Notes: a model not told the origin generated them from the sequence alone. 45,660 nt of DNA from Jiella endophytica (GCF_004519335.1 NZ_SOZD01000016.1:1-45660), one strand, 5' to 3'; shown: positions 26,041-34,745, counted from the first letter of the stretch. Numbers and translations are program-made.

Positions 26041-26967
26041 ATGTGCCGACTTCTCGCCTATGCCGGCCCGCCGATCTTCCTCGGCAGCCTCCTCACCGAG
26101 CCGCGCTCCTCGCTGATCGCCCAGTCGATGGCGGCCCGCCAGGCGAAGACGCCGGTCAATGGCGACGGCAGCGGCATCGGCTGGTATGGCGAGCGCGACG
26201 AGCCGGGACTCTACCGCTCGATCGTGCCGGCCTGGTCCGACGCCAATCTCGTCTCGCTCTGCCGGCAGATCCGCTCGCCGCTGTTCATGGCGCATGTCAG
26301 GGCGGCGACCGGCGGCGAGGTCTCGATGGCGAACTGCCACCCCTTTACCGACGGACGGTCGCTGTTCACCCATAACGGCCAGATCGGCGAATATGCCCGG
26401 TTGCGGCGCAGAATCGAGGCGTTGATCCCCGACGAGGCCTATCATCTGCGCCAGGGATCGACGGATTCCGAGGCGATCTATCTGGCGGCCTGCGGCGCCG
26501 GCCTTGCCGGCGATCCGGGCGACGCTCTGGCGAAGACGCTCACCGCGATCGCGGCGATCCGCGATGCGACTCCCGGCCTGGGAGCCGGCCGGGACATGGC
26601 GGCAAGCGCCGGGGCACCGAGTATTGGGGCGCCAAGCGTCGGGGCGCCGAGCGCTGGGAGTGCTGCCGGCGCCATCCGCTTCGCCGCCGTCCATGCGGAC
26701 GGGGAGCGGCTGACCGCCTATCGCTGGGCCGACGACGGCCGGCCGCCATCGCTCTACTGGCGGCGGATCGGGGATCCGGCGGCGACCGGTACGGTCATCG
26801 CCTCGGAGCCCTGCGAAGACGGGGAGGAGGGCTGGAACTCGATGCCGCCGTCCTCAATGCTGACGGCCTGGCCGGACGGGCGAATGACCCTCGCGCCCTT
26901 CGAACCGCTGATCGGCAGTGCCGGCCGGGGAAAAATCGCTGAAGGAAACACGCGCCAGGTCGCCTGA
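26041..26967 (+). CDS. Class II glutamine amidotransferase, EgtC-like
   Basis: 308 aa Ntn-hydrolase. The start is fixed by the need to expose Cys2 (MCRLLAY), the nucleophile, although no clear Shine-Dalgarno sequence precedes it. NGDGSGIGWYGE, AHVRAATGG and FTHNGQI form the glutamine-binding pocket. No egtB, egtD or synthetase gene is adjacent, so the acceptor is unknown; many alphaproteobacterial members are annotated as stand-alone amidotransferases. Residues about 191-205 are a (GAPSx)3 linker encoded by three 15-bp tandem units, which could vary in copy number. It lies 120 bp after coaE. Confidence 0.85.
   Translation: MCRLLAYAGPPIFLGSLLTEPRSSLIAQSMAARQAKTPVNGDGSGIGWYGERDEPGLYRSIVPAWSDANLVSLCRQIRSPLFMAHVRAATGGEVSMANCHPFTDGRSLFTHNGQIGEYARLRRRIEALIPDEAYHLRQGSTDSEAIYLAACGAGLAGDPGDALAKTLTAIAAIRDATPGLGAGRDMAASAGAPSIGAPSVGAPSAGSAAGAIRFAAVHADGERLTAYRWADDGRPPSLYWRRIGDPAATGTVIASEPCEDGEEGWNSMPPSSMLTAWPDGRMTLAPFEPLIGSAGRGKIAEGNTRQVA
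26611..26655 (+). repeat. Three 15-bp tandem units inside the amidotransferase gene
   Basis: Units GGGGCACCGAGTATT, GGGGCGCCAAGCGTC and GGGGCGCCGAGCGCT at 26611, 26626 and 26641 encode GAPSI-GAPSV-GAPSA. Copy change keeps the frame, so this is a candidate length-variable linker. Confidence 0.8.
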
Positions 26968-27083
26968 GGGAATGCGCGGGAGCGCATCCTGCCCGCGGCA
27001 AGGCTTCATGAGGGGGCGGCCGGCGTTCGCCGAGATTTGGCGCGATGCGCGACGCCCATGTGGAATGCCGGTCTTTGTTACGA

Positions 27084-27261
27084 CCCCCCTCTGCCCTCCC
27101 GGGCGTCTCCCCCTCAAGGGGGGAGATCGGCCTTCCGGGAGCGCCTCGCCTCTTCCTTCGGCGTTCGATCGTCAGACCTGCGACATGAGACTTTTGCGCA
27201 GACGCAAATCGCACGACTGATCTCCCCCCTTGAGGGGGAGATGCCGGCAGGCAGAGGGGGG
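27084..27261. repeat. Paired inverted intergenic repeat, copy 4
   Basis: Left arm 27084-27128 (CCCCCCTCTGCCCTCCCGGG... GGGGGGAGATC) and right arm 27219-27261 (GATCTCCCCCCTTGAGGGGG... GGCAGAGGGGGG) are inverted around a 90-bp spacer, in the same arrangement as 1455-1625. It lies in the 372-bp gap between the amidotransferase and the small secreted protein, two genes that converge. Nothing else is recognised in that gap. Confidence 0.8.
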
Positions 27262-27339
27262 TGAAACCCTTCACGAAACCGTGACTGGCACCAGCCCTAT
27301 CATGTCGGAGCGATCCAGCGCCCGACCCGGCGGCAGGCG

Positions 27340-27525
27340 TCAGCCCTTCTTCTGGTCGCCGGCCGGCAGCTTGGGCGCCGGAGCGTCGTCGGTCTGGTCG
27401 GCAGTGACGATCGGCGTCATCGGCGCCTCGGCCGTCGTGTCCTTCTTAAAGTTGCAGGCGGCAGCACCGGAAGCGCTGGCAAGCGCGAGGCCGGCGGCGG
27501 TCGTCACGGCGAGAAAGACTTTCAT
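27340..27525 (-). CDS. Small secreted protein, 61 aa
   Basis: A signal peptide of about 22 residues (MKVFLAVTTAAGLALASASGAAA) is followed by a short mature part starting CNFKKDTTAE and ending in a Pro/Lys-rich tail. One cysteine lies right after the predicted cleavage site, but no lipobox LxxC is present. Similar tiny proteins with an ACNF/ACDYxK start are common and unnamed in Rhizobiales. The ATG at 27525 has GGAG eight bases upstream; the frame extends 50 codons further through the dispersed element at 27595-27656, which is not coding. Function unknown. Confidence 0.7.
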   Translation of the reverse strand: MKVFLAVTTAAGLALASASGAAACNFKKDTTAEAPMTPIVTADQTDDAPAPKLPAGDQKKG

Positions 27526-27594
27526 GTCGCATTCTCCGGCTGTGGTTTCGACGTTGCTGCGCTGGGCGCCCGATTGGACGCCCGAAGGACGCTC

Positions 27595-27656
27595 TAACCT
27601 GTTGAATCGCCACATCGTGCCTTTGAGGAAATCGATTCCGATCTTCGGGCCGATGC
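27595..27656 (+). repeat. Dispersed intergenic element, copy B
   Basis: Shares CATCGTGC, AAATCGATTCCGAT and CGGGCCGATGC with 17837-17895 in the same order and orientation, with one indel between the first two blocks. It lies in the 189-bp gap upstream of the small secreted protein gene and reads opposite to it. Confidence 0.6.
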
Positions 27657-27714
27657 CGTGGGCCATGCTAGCCAAGGCGGGCCTGCGCGCAAGCGCTGCA
27701 GGCCGGCGCGGGAA

Positions 27715-28902
27715 TCACTTCTTGGTGTCACCAGCCTGCGTTTCCGGGTGGTCGCCGGCGGCTGTTGCGTCGCTCTCGCCATCCGCCGGCTGTGAGCCCT
27801 TATCTGCCGGTGTCGCCGGGGCTGCGGATTTGACGGCGACCGGCGGGGCGGGGACCCGGGTCAGCCTGTAGCCGCGCTCGCGCAGCAGCGCGACGAGGCC
27901 TTTCTCGCCCGGCAGATGCAGCGCGCCGACGGCGACGAAGGTGCTGCCTTGGCTGAGATAAGGCCCAAGCCGCTCGGCCATGCGCAGATTGCGGTCGGTG
28001 ATGACCTTCTCCTCGAAGCTGTTGTAGCCTTCGCCAGCGCCGACCATCATGCCGCCCTCCGGGACGGCGGCCTCGATCGCCGGAATGATGCTGGAGACGT
28101 GCTCGCCGAGATAGAGCTCGATCATCGTTTCGAAGACGTCCTCGAGCTTGTCCTCGGCCGAGAGCATCGCGACGAAACCGTCCATCTGTTCCTTGATCGG
28201 GATCGCCGCCATGGTCTTCAGCTGTTCGATGGCGGTTTCCAGCCCCTCGACGGGCTTCTCATCCTCCCTGGCCAAGACCGCGAGGCGGGTGTCGAGAACG
28301 ACGGGCACGCCGCCTTCGGCCTGCGTCAGGCAGGCCGGCAGCATGAAGCCGCTCGACAGGAACCAGGGCTGCAGCCGCTCGACCGCCTGGAGCGGTACGC
28401 CCTTGGCCGAGAGCATGCGTTCGAGCGCGGCCTTCTCGGCCGGGTCGAGATAGTCGTCGAGTGTCTGGCCGTCGGGCAGCGTCGTCAGCGACGGGTCGGC
28501 GAAGATCGCGCCGGCGAGCTTCATCTGGTCGAGGATATCGGTCGTCTCGATGACCAGCCGGTCGCTTTCTTCGAAAGCCGTTTCGACCGGCGCCGGCAAG
28601 CGAAGGATCCGCGGGTCGCCGAGATGCATGGTGCCGAGAAGATAGGAGGGTTCGAGGCCCTCCTTGTCGATGCGATAGAACCGGCCCTCGCCGTTGACGA
28701 CCTTCGCTGCCGCCGCCGTGACGGCTTCCATCTTGCCGGCGGCGCGGAGCTCGGGAAGGAAGCTCTCGCCCCTGCATCCGGCGGCTGCCGCAAGGCTCGG
28801 CGAAGGCGCCAGCAGCGTTGCGGCAGTCATGGCCACTAAGGCCAGTAAGGCCGGAGCGGAGCGGAGGAGGCGCCGTGCCGGTGCCGGAAAACTCAGGATC
28901 AA
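27715..28902 (-). CDS. TraB/GumN family protein
   Basis: 395 aa. An N-terminal signal segment (SAPALLALVAMTAATLL) precedes the TraB/GumN domain with the paired metal-binding-type motifs SYLLGTMHLGDP and, near the C-terminus, TFVAVGALHLPGEKGL, as in the Tiki/TraB protease superfamily. The last 60 residues are an Ala/Pro/Asp-rich tail. The start is a TTG at 28902 with AAGGA nine bases upstream; other in-frame choices fall inside the signal peptide or lack a Shine-Dalgarno sequence. Likely periplasmic or membrane-anchored. Lies 97 bp downstream of xerC on the same strand. Substrate unknown. Confidence 0.85.
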   Translation of the reverse strand: MILSFPAPARRLLRSAPALLALVAMTAATLLAPSPSLAAAAGCRGESFLPELRAAGKMEAVTAAAAKVVNGEGRFYRIDKEGLEPSYLLGTMHLGDPRILRLPAPVETAFEESDRLVIETTDILDQMKLAGAIFADPSLTTLPDGQTLDDYLDPAEKAALERMLSAKGVPLQAVERLQPWFLSSGFMLPACLTQAEGGVPVVLDTRLAVLAREDEKPVEGLETAIEQLKTMAAIPIKEQMDGFVAMLSAEDKLEDVFETMIELYLGEHVSSIIPAIEAAVPEGGMMVGAGEGYNSFEEKVITDRNLRMAERLGPYLSQGSTFVAVGALHLPGEKGLVALLRERGYRLTRVPAPPVAVKSAAPATPADKGSQPADGESDATAAGDHPETQAGDTKK

Positions 28903-28999
28903 GGGTCTCGTCCTTACGCATCGTCTGCAGCGACCGCATGGCCAAAACCGCCGACACACCTTTAACGCACCCGGCCGCTGCTTGCCGGATCCGGCGCCG

Positions 29000-29953
29000 T
29001 CAGCCGCGGCGCCGGGCCCGCGGATGGGCATCGCGATAGATGGACATCAGCCGGCCGGAGTCGACCGCCGTATAGTTCTGGGTGGTCGAAAGGCTGGCAT
29101 GGCCGAGGAGATCCTGGATCGTCCGCAGATCGCCGCCGGCCGCCAGAAGATGCGTCGCGAAGGAGTGGCGCAGCGCATGGGGCGTCGCCGAAGGCGGCAG
29201 TCCGAGGGCGCCGCGCAGCCGGGCCATGTTGCGCTGGACGATCTGCGGCCGGAGCGGGCCACCCCGCGCGCCGCGAAACAGCGGCTCCTCGGCGGAAAGC
29301 GCGAAGGGGCAGAGCCTGCGATAATCCCCGATGGCCGTATGAATGGCCGGCAGCAGCGGCACGATGCGGGTCTTGCCGCCCTTGCCGGTGATCGCCATCG
29401 ACCGTGCGTCCGGCTCGAGGAGCGCGTCGCCGGGAAGGGTCAGCGCCTCGGAGATGCGCAGGCCGCAGCCATAGAGCAGCGTCAGCACGGCGACGTCGCG
29501 GGCGGCGATCCAGGGCTCGACCGCGAAGCTGCCGGCCTCCTCGGCGACCTCCAGCGCGTCGTCGACGGCCAGCGGGCGCGGCAGCGACTTCTGAGCCTTG
29601 GGCGCGCGCATCGCCCTTGCGCCGGCGGCGGAGGCGAGACCCTTGCGCTCGAGATGTTTGAGGAAGGCGCGCAGCCCCGAGAGATTGCGGCCGAGGGAGC
29701 GCGAGCCGGCGCCCTCGCGGCGCCTGTCGGCGAGAAAGGCCCTGAGCTCGGCGGCCTTCAGGTCGGAGAGGTCGGAAAGTCCGGCCGGCCGGGCGTTGTA
29801 TGCGGTGAGGAACACCAGGAACTGCCTGAGATCGCGCTCATAGGCGGCGATGGTGTGGGAGCTGGCGTTGCGCTCATTGGCGAGCGTCGAAAGCCAGGCC
29901 TCCTTCTCGGCGAGGAGTTCGCGGGTGGCGAAGACCAGGATCGTATCGCTCAT
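29000..29953 (-). CDS. xerC: Tyrosine recombinase XerC
   Basis: 317 aa. The N-terminal SAM-like DNA-binding domain (about 14-110) is followed by the catalytic domain with all six residues of a tyrosine recombinase: Arg166, Lys191, His259, Arg262, His285 and Tyr294. Length and the HALRHSFATHLL / LLGHASLSTTQNYT blocks fit the housekeeping XerC that resolves chromosome dimers at dif, not a phage integrase. The ATG at 29953 is preceded by GGAGG directly and by GAGG ten bases away. No att-like repeats or integrated element flank it. It diverges from the OsmC gene. Confidence 0.92.
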   Translation of the reverse strand: MSDTILVFATRELLAEKEAWLSTLANERNASSHTIAAYERDLRQFLVFLTAYNARPAGLSDLSDLKAAELRAFLADRRREGAGSRSLGRNLSGLRAFLKHLERKGLASAAGARAMRAPKAQKSLPRPLAVDDALEVAEEAGSFAVEPWIAARDVAVLTLLYGCGLRISEALTLPGDALLEPDARSMAITGKGGKTRIVPLLPAIHTAIGDYRRLCPFALSAEEPLFRGARGGPLRPQIVQRNMARLRGALGLPPSATPHALRHSFATHLLAAGGDLRTIQDLLGHASLSTTQNYTAVDSGRLMSIYRDAHPRARRRG

Positions 29954-30216
29954 CCTCCAATGACCTCGCTTCCTCTCACTCCGCCGGAACCGCCCTTGGC
30001 GCATCGTCCGGCGCGGCCCGAACTCACCAGACCATCCAATCGTCAAGAGAGTCTTTCGTGTGGCCGGCTCGTATCATTGGCCGATTGGAAGCGTCTTCGA
30101 AGGTTCTTTCGCCTGCCCTATCTTCCGCATCCGAGGCCGCCCGTGACCTTCGCACCGCTGAGGCGGGCGAGGCCGGCGGCTGAAATCCGTTTTCAACCCG
30201 TTCAGGAGACAGTCTC

Positions 30217-30651
30217 ATGAAACGCCATGCAACCGCAGTCTGGAAGGGTGCCCTTGCCGACGGCACCGGCGCGATCACCACCCAGTCCGGCGCCCTCGAC
30301 AATCACGGCTATTCCTTCAAGGCGCGCTTCGAGGACGAGAGCGGCAAGTCGGGCACCAATCCGGAGGAGCTGCTCGCCGCCGCCCATGCCGGGTGCTTCG
30401 CCATGCAGCTGTCGCACTTTCTCGCCGAGAACGGCACGCCGGCCGAGGAACTGAAGGCGAAGGCGGTGGTCAGCGTCGAGCAGGAAGGCGGCGGCTTCGC
30501 CATCAAGTCGAGCGCCATCACCCTCGAGGCCAAGGTGCCGGGCATCGACGAGGGCAAGTTCGGCGAGCTGACCGCCAAGGCCAAGGAGGGCTGCCCGGTC
30601 TCGAAGGCGCTCGCCGCCATCGAGGTCACACTCGACGCCAGGCTGGTCTGA
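30217..30651 (+). CDS. osmC: OsmC-family peroxiredoxin
   Basis: 144 aa, normal for OsmC. The two redox cysteines are Cys60 (AAHAGCFAMQLS) and Cys126 (AKEGCPVSKAL), with the NPEELLAAAHAGC signature. It reduces organic hydroperoxides, usually with lipoylated or dithiol partners. AGGAG lies about eight bases before the ATG. Monocistronic, ending in a good terminator at 30696-30728. The 263-bp divergent gap to xerC shows no OhrR-type operator that I can recognise. Confidence 0.93.
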   Translation: MKRHATAVWKGALADGTGAITTQSGALDNHGYSFKARFEDESGKSGTNPEELLAAAHAGCFAMQLSHFLAENGTPAEELKAKAVVSVEQEGGGFAIKSSAITLEAKVPGIDEGKFGELTAKAKEGCPVSKALAAIEVTLDARLV

Positions 30652-30695
30652 GCGCCGGCAGATCCGGCCGACCTTTCGGCAAGGCAGATGATGCA

Positions 30696-30728
30696 GCCCG
30701 CATGGCGAGACAGCCGTGCGGGCGTTTT
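30696..30728 (+). terminator. Rho-independent terminator after osmC
   Basis: An 11-bp stem GCCCGCATGGC / GCCGTGCGGGC with one G-T wobble and a GAGACA loop, followed by GTTTT. It lies 45 bp past the osmC stop, before the convergent TRAP transporter operon. Confidence 0.8.
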
Positions 30729-30781
30729 CGTTTCGGGAGCCGTCGAGCCGACGTGCCTGTCCGAGGCGGACGCGCCGGGCC

Positions 30782-32104
30782 TCAGCCGAGGAGGCGCGGC
30801 AGCAGGAGCGAGATCGCCGGGAAGGCGACCAGCAGCGCCACACGGACGATCTCCGAGGCGAAGAACGGCATGACGCCCGCAAATGTCCGGCGCATCGGCA
30901 CGTCCGGCGACAGCGAATTGATGATGAAGACGTTGAGCCCGACCGGCGGGGTGATCAGGCCGAGCTCGACGACCACCAGGATGATGATGCCGAACCAGAT
31001 CTTGGTCTCGTCAGGCCCGAGGCCGAAATCGATGCCGGCGATCACCGGCCAGAAGAACGGGATGGCGAGGATCACCATCGACAGGGAGTCCATCAGGCAG
31101 CCGAAGATCAGGAAGATCACGATGATCAGGACGAGGATCTCGTAGGGCGTCATGCCGCTGTTCTGGAGAAAGTCGGCCGCTGCCTGGGGCACCCCCGCCC
31201 TCGCCATGAAGATCTTCAGGAGCTCGGCGCCGAGAAGGATCAGGAAGATCATGCCGCTGGTGCGCGCCGTCTCGAGCAGCGCATCGAGAAAGGCCTGCCA
31301 GTTCATCCGCCGCATCGCGAATCCGTAGAGCCCGACGAGAAAGACGCCGATCGCGCCGGCCGCGGTGGGATTGTAGATGCCGGCATAGATGCCGCCGATG
31401 ACGACGCCGAAGATCACCGCGACGGGAATGACCGCAAGGCTCGCATCGAGGAGCTCCTGGCGTTGGACCGCCTCGCCCTCGGGCCCGGCGCCCGGCACCA
31501 GCCGGACATAGACGGCGATGGTGATCATGAACAGGAGCATCGCCAGGATGCCCGGAATGAGCGCGGCGGCGAACATCGTGACGATGTTGGTCTCGACGAT
31601 GATCGCATAGACGATCAGCACCACCGAGGGCGGGATCAGGATGCCGAGGGTGCCGCCGGCGGCGATCGTGCCGGTGGCGAGCGCCGGCGAGTATCTGTAG
31701 CGCCTGAGTTCCGGCAGGGCGACCTGGCCCATGGTCGAGGCGGTTGCCGTGGAGGAGCCGCAGAGCGCGCCGAAGCCGGCGCAGGCGGCGATCGCAGCCA
31801 TCGCGACGCCGCCGCGGAAGCGCCCCAGCCAGGCATTGGCGCAGCGGAACAGATCCCGCGACAGCCCGCAGCGCGAGGCGAGCCCGCCCATCAGGATGAA
31901 CATCGGCAGGACCGACAGGTCGTAGTTCGAGAACTGCGAATAGGCGAGGTCCTTCAGCTGGTAGAGAAGGACCGTCGGACCCGACTGGGCGATCGTACCG
32001 GCAATGCCGACGAGGATCATAGTATAGGCGATCGGCACCCTGACGGCGATCAGGAAGAACAGCACCGCCAGGCCACAGAATCCGAGAACGAGGGGGTCGA
32101 GCAT
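30782..32104 (-). CDS. dctM: TRAP transporter large permease subunit
   Basis: 440 aa with about 12 hydrophobic helices. Typical DctM features include the CGSSTATASTMGQVALPEL block after helix 3-4, GGTLGILIPPS, and GLITPPVGLNVFIIN near the C-terminus. It forms the sodium- or proton-coupled translocation channel of a tripartite transporter for carboxylate-type solutes. It is the last gene of dctP-dctQ-dctM, starting 7 bp after dctQ. The operon ends convergently with osmC. Confidence 0.94.
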   Translation of the reverse strand: MLDPLVLGFCGLAVLFFLIAVRVPIAYTMILVGIAGTIAQSGPTVLLYQLKDLAYSQFSNYDLSVLPMFILMGGLASRCGLSRDLFRCANAWLGRFRGGVAMAAIAACAGFGALCGSSTATASTMGQVALPELRRYRYSPALATGTIAAGGTLGILIPPSVVLIVYAIIVETNIVTMFAAALIPGILAMLLFMITIAVYVRLVPGAGPEGEAVQRQELLDASLAVIPVAVIFGVVIGGIYAGIYNPTAAGAIGVFLVGLYGFAMRRMNWQAFLDALLETARTSGMIFLILLGAELLKIFMARAGVPQAAADFLQNSGMTPYEILVLIIVIFLIFGCLMDSLSMVILAIPFFWPVIAGIDFGLGPDETKIWFGIIILVVVELGLITPPVGLNVFIINSLSPDVPMRRTFAGVMPFFASEIVRVALLVAFPAISLLLPRLLG

Positions 32105-32111
32105 GGTGGGA

Positions 32112-32696
32112 CTATTCGATCATCGTCGAGGTCGCCCTCGTGTCGATCAGCGCCGGGCGGCCGCGCATCCGCGCCAGGCCGTCGAAGACGTTGATGACAG
32201 CGGCGACGAACAGGAGAAACAGCGAGACGAGAATGGGTGGGAAGGCCGTCCACAAGGGCAGCTTGAGGACCGGAGTGACCTCGACATACTGCATGTAGCT
32301 CACCATGCCGAGGAACATCTGGCGCAGCAGCAGCAGCGCGAAGGCGATCGCGAAGATCGCCGAGAACAGCGCCATCGCCGCCTTCTTCGCCTCGCTCATC
32401 TGCTCGGTGAAGATATCGACCGAGACATTGGCGCCGACCAGCTGGCAATAGGGCAGGAACATGAAGATGACGATCGCAACGAGATGCTTCACCAGCTCGT
32501 AGTCGGCCGGGAAGGGGGCGCCGAAGGCGATGTTGGACAGGGCGCTGAGCGCCGTCATCACCGCGATGGCCGACATCAGGAAGCCGCCGCCGAGCGCCCA
32601 CCAGCGGATGAGCGCGGCGAGCGCGCGAGCGGCGCTCGCCATGCCGGAAGTGCGGCGGGGCTCCGGCGCCCCGCCGTCGTTTGTCGGTTCGATCAC
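32112..32696 (-). CDS. dctQ: TRAP transporter small permease subunit
   Basis: 194 aa, four transmembrane helices in the DctQ pattern (about 38-60, 72-95, 112-133 and 150-175), with the characteristic short charged linker VDIFTEQMSEAKKAA between helices 2 and 3. The GTG at 32696 overlaps the dctP stop as GTGA, implying translational coupling. An ATG at 32642 would remove 18 residues and is an alternative. Confidence 0.9.
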   Translation of the reverse strand: MIEPTNDGGAPEPRRTSGMASAARALAALIRWWALGGGFLMSAIAVMTALSALSNIAFGAPFPADYELVKHLVAIVIFMFLPYCQLVGANVSVDIFTEQMSEAKKAAMALFSAIFAIAFALLLLRQMFLGMVSYMQYVEVTPVLKLPLWTAFPPILVSLFLLFVAAVINVFDGLARMRGRPALIDTRATSTMIE

Positions 32697-33736
32697 GACT
32701 TTTGCTTTTCGATCGCAGCTTTCGCAGCCTTCACGAGCGCTGCGGAATCGAAGTCGCTGTGATCGGCGATCCACTTGTCGACCACCGGCGCCAGCGCGTC
32801 GTTGAAGGTCTTCATCTCCTCTTCGGAGAGGACGATGTGCTCGTTGCCGGCTTTCGTCGCCACCTCGATTCCGTGATCGTCGGCGGCGCGCCAGATCTCG
32901 GCGACCTTCTTCAGCCAGGCTTCGTCACAGTTCTTGTCGAAGACCGCCTTCAGGTCGTCGGGGAGGGCCTCCCAGCGGCCCCGGTTCATCGAGACCTGGA
33001 AGGTGGTGGTGCCGAAGCGCGTGCGATCCGGCCCCTCGATCTGATATTTGGTGACGTCCTGCAGCTTCAGCGCCGGGATGATCTCCCAGGGAATCAGCGC
33101 GCCGTCGACGGCGTTGGTCGACAGCGCCTGCGGCAGGTCGGGCACCGGCATGGTCACCGGCGTCGCGCCCATGGCGGTGACGACGTCGTTGCCGGTTGGG
33201 CCGGGAACGCGCAGCTTCTTGCCCTTGGTATCGGCCACCGTATGGACGGGATCCTTGGCCATGTGGATGGCCTGCCCGGCATGCACGTGGTTGAAGAGGA
33301 CGTGCACGGCCTCGTATTCCGGCGCGAGATATTCGTCGAACATCTCCCGCATGGCGAGGTTCGTCGCCGCGATGTCGTTGGTGAAGATCGTCGGCAGCTC
33401 GAAGACCTCCGAGCGCGGAAAGAGACCCGGCGTATAGCCGTTCACCATCCAGATGATGTCGACGACGCCGTCGGCCACCTGACGAAACAGCTGCGGCGGC
33501 GCGCCGCCGAGGGTCATCGAGGGATAGATCTCGATCTTGATCCGGCCATCGGAATCGTCGGCGATGGATTGCGCCCAGGGTTCGAACATCTTCGTCTGGG
33601 CCGGTGATTTCGGACCGAGAAAGTGGTGCAGCTTCAGCGTCACCTCGGGCTCGGCGGCCCAGCTCCTGCGCATCAGCGCCGGCATCGCGAGGACGCCGGC
33701 ACCCGCCACGAGAAACTCTCTGCGTTTCAATGTCAT
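32693..33736 (-). CDS. dctP: TRAP transporter substrate-binding protein
   Basis: 347 aa. The N-terminus has a twin-arginine pattern (KRREFLVAG, Arg5-Arg6) followed by a hydrophobic stretch and AWAAE-type cleavage near residue 28, so export is probably by Tat. The mature part is a DctP solute-binding fold with GKKLRVPGPTGNDVV, which contains the arginine that usually binds the ligand carboxylate. AGGAGG precedes the ATG at 33736 by seven bases. First gene of the TRAP operon; a MarR-type operator candidate lies 114-134 bp upstream. The substrate is probably an organic acid, unidentified. Confidence 0.92.
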   Translation of the reverse strand: MTLKRREFLVAGAGVLAMPALMRRSWAAEPEVTLKLHHFLGPKSPAQTKMFEPWAQSIADDSDGRIKIEIYPSMTLGGAPPQLFRQVADGVVDIIWMVNGYTPGLFPRSEVFELPTIFTNDIAATNLAMREMFDEYLAPEYEAVHVLFNHVHAGQAIHMAKDPVHTVADTKGKKLRVPGPTGNDVVTAMGATPVTMPVPDLPQALSTNAVDGALIPWEIIPALKLQDVTKYQIEGPDRTRFGTTTFQVSMNRGRWEALPDDLKAVFDKNCDEAWLKKVAEIWRAADDHGIEVATKAGNEHIVLSEEEMKTFNDALAPVVDKWIADHSDFDSAALVKAAKAAIEKQKS

Positions 33737-33849
33737 CAAAAGTCCTCCTCAGGTCCGATCCCGGCACCAGCCCTTATGGCGACGCCGGCCTTTCGGGAAG
33801 AAGCGGGCGGCCTCCCAGCCGCAATTGCCCGCCACCTCCGCGAAGATCG

Positions 33850-33870
33850 TTTTGTCACCAACTAGTTTGG
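33850..33870 (-). promoter_or_regulatory. Candidate MarR operator upstream of dctP
   Basis: The plus strand carries TTTTG-TCAC-CAA, merging into AACTAGTTTG (33860-33869), itself inside the near-palindrome CCAACTAGTTTGG (33858-33870). The AACTAGTTTG core recurs at 34800-34809 and 42094-42103, in the same 12-kb island. Confidence 0.5.
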
Positions 33871-33986
33871 CATGCCGCTCGATCGATTTCCATCCCCGGC
33901 TGAGGACCGGATGCAGATTCTCGCCCGCTCCGCGGTCTGCCTGCGCGACCTGTGGGCTGCATTCCGAGTGGCTGTCGCCACGGGGT

Positions 33987-34745
33987 TCAGGCGCTCATGC
34001 CGCCGTCGACCATCAGCGTCGTGCCGGTGGTGAAGCTGCTCTGATCGGAAGCGAGATAGAGCACCGACCGGGCGATTTCCTCTGCGGTGCCGTGGCGGGC
34101 GAGCGGGATCATGGCGTTGAAGAAGGCGGTGCCGTCCTCGCCGGTCGCCGCGGTGAAGCCCTCCTCGACGGCCTTCTGGAACGAATTGTCGATCGGTCCG
34201 GGATGGATGGTGTTGACCCGGATGCGGCGCGGCGCGAGCTCCTTGGCGAGGCATCGCATCAGCCCGACCTGGGCATGCTTGGCGGTGATGTAGGCGTAGA
34301 CGCCGGCATCGCCCCGCAACCCGGCGACGCTGGAGGTGATGACGATGCTGCCGCCGTCGTTCATCACCGGCACGGCGTGCTTGCAGGCGAGATAGGCACC
34401 CTTGACGTGGACCGCCTGCACCGCGTCGAAGACCTCGTCCGGATAGCTGGCGATCGGCCCGACGGTGCCGAAATTGCCGGCGTTGGACAACAGGACGTCG
34501 AGCCGTCCGAAGCGGTCCGTCGCCGCCGCGACGTAGCGTGCGGTCGCTTCCGCAGAGGCGACGTCGGCGACCAGCGACAGGATGCGGCCCGGCGCGGCGA
34601 CATCCGTGAAAGCTTCCGCTTCGAGCGGCATGCGGTCGACGACGGCAACCCGGGCGCCTTCCTGCAGAAACAGCCGGACGGCGGCGCGGCCGATGCTGCC
34701 GGCCCCGCCGGTGACGAGGCAGACCTTTCCCTCGAGCCATCCCAT
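33987..34745 (-). CDS. Short-chain dehydrogenase/reductase
   Basis: 252 aa classical SDR: GGAGSIG at 13-19, NAG at 88-90, catalytic Ser138/139, Tyr152 and Lys156 (YITAK), and a C-terminal SSFTTGTTLMVDGGMSA typical of the FabG-like oxidoreductase group. It is expected to oxidise or reduce an alcohol/ketone with NAD(P). GGGGAGG lies nine bases before the ATG. It is divergent from livK and upstream of the TRAP operon, with a shared operator-like site 55-73 bp before its start. It is probably part of the same pathway as the thiamine-diphosphate enzyme; the substrate is unknown. Confidence 0.85.
   Translation of the reverse strand: MGWLEGKVCLVTGGAGSIGRAAVRLFLQEGARVAVVDRMPLEAEAFTDVAAPGRILSLVADVASAEATARYVAAATDRFGRLDVLLSNAGNFGTVGPIASYPDEVFDAVQAVHVKGAYLACKHAVPVMNDGGSIVITSSVAGLRGDAGVYAYITAKHAQVGLMRCLAKELAPRRIRVNTIHPGPIDNSFQKAVEEGFTAATGEDGTAFFNAMIPLARHGTAEEIARSVLYLASDQSSFTTGTTLMVDGGMSA

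Noticed and set aside
29000-29953. Phage or island integrase
   Set aside because: Length and motif spacing fit housekeeping XerC; no att repeats, tRNA or phage genes nearby.
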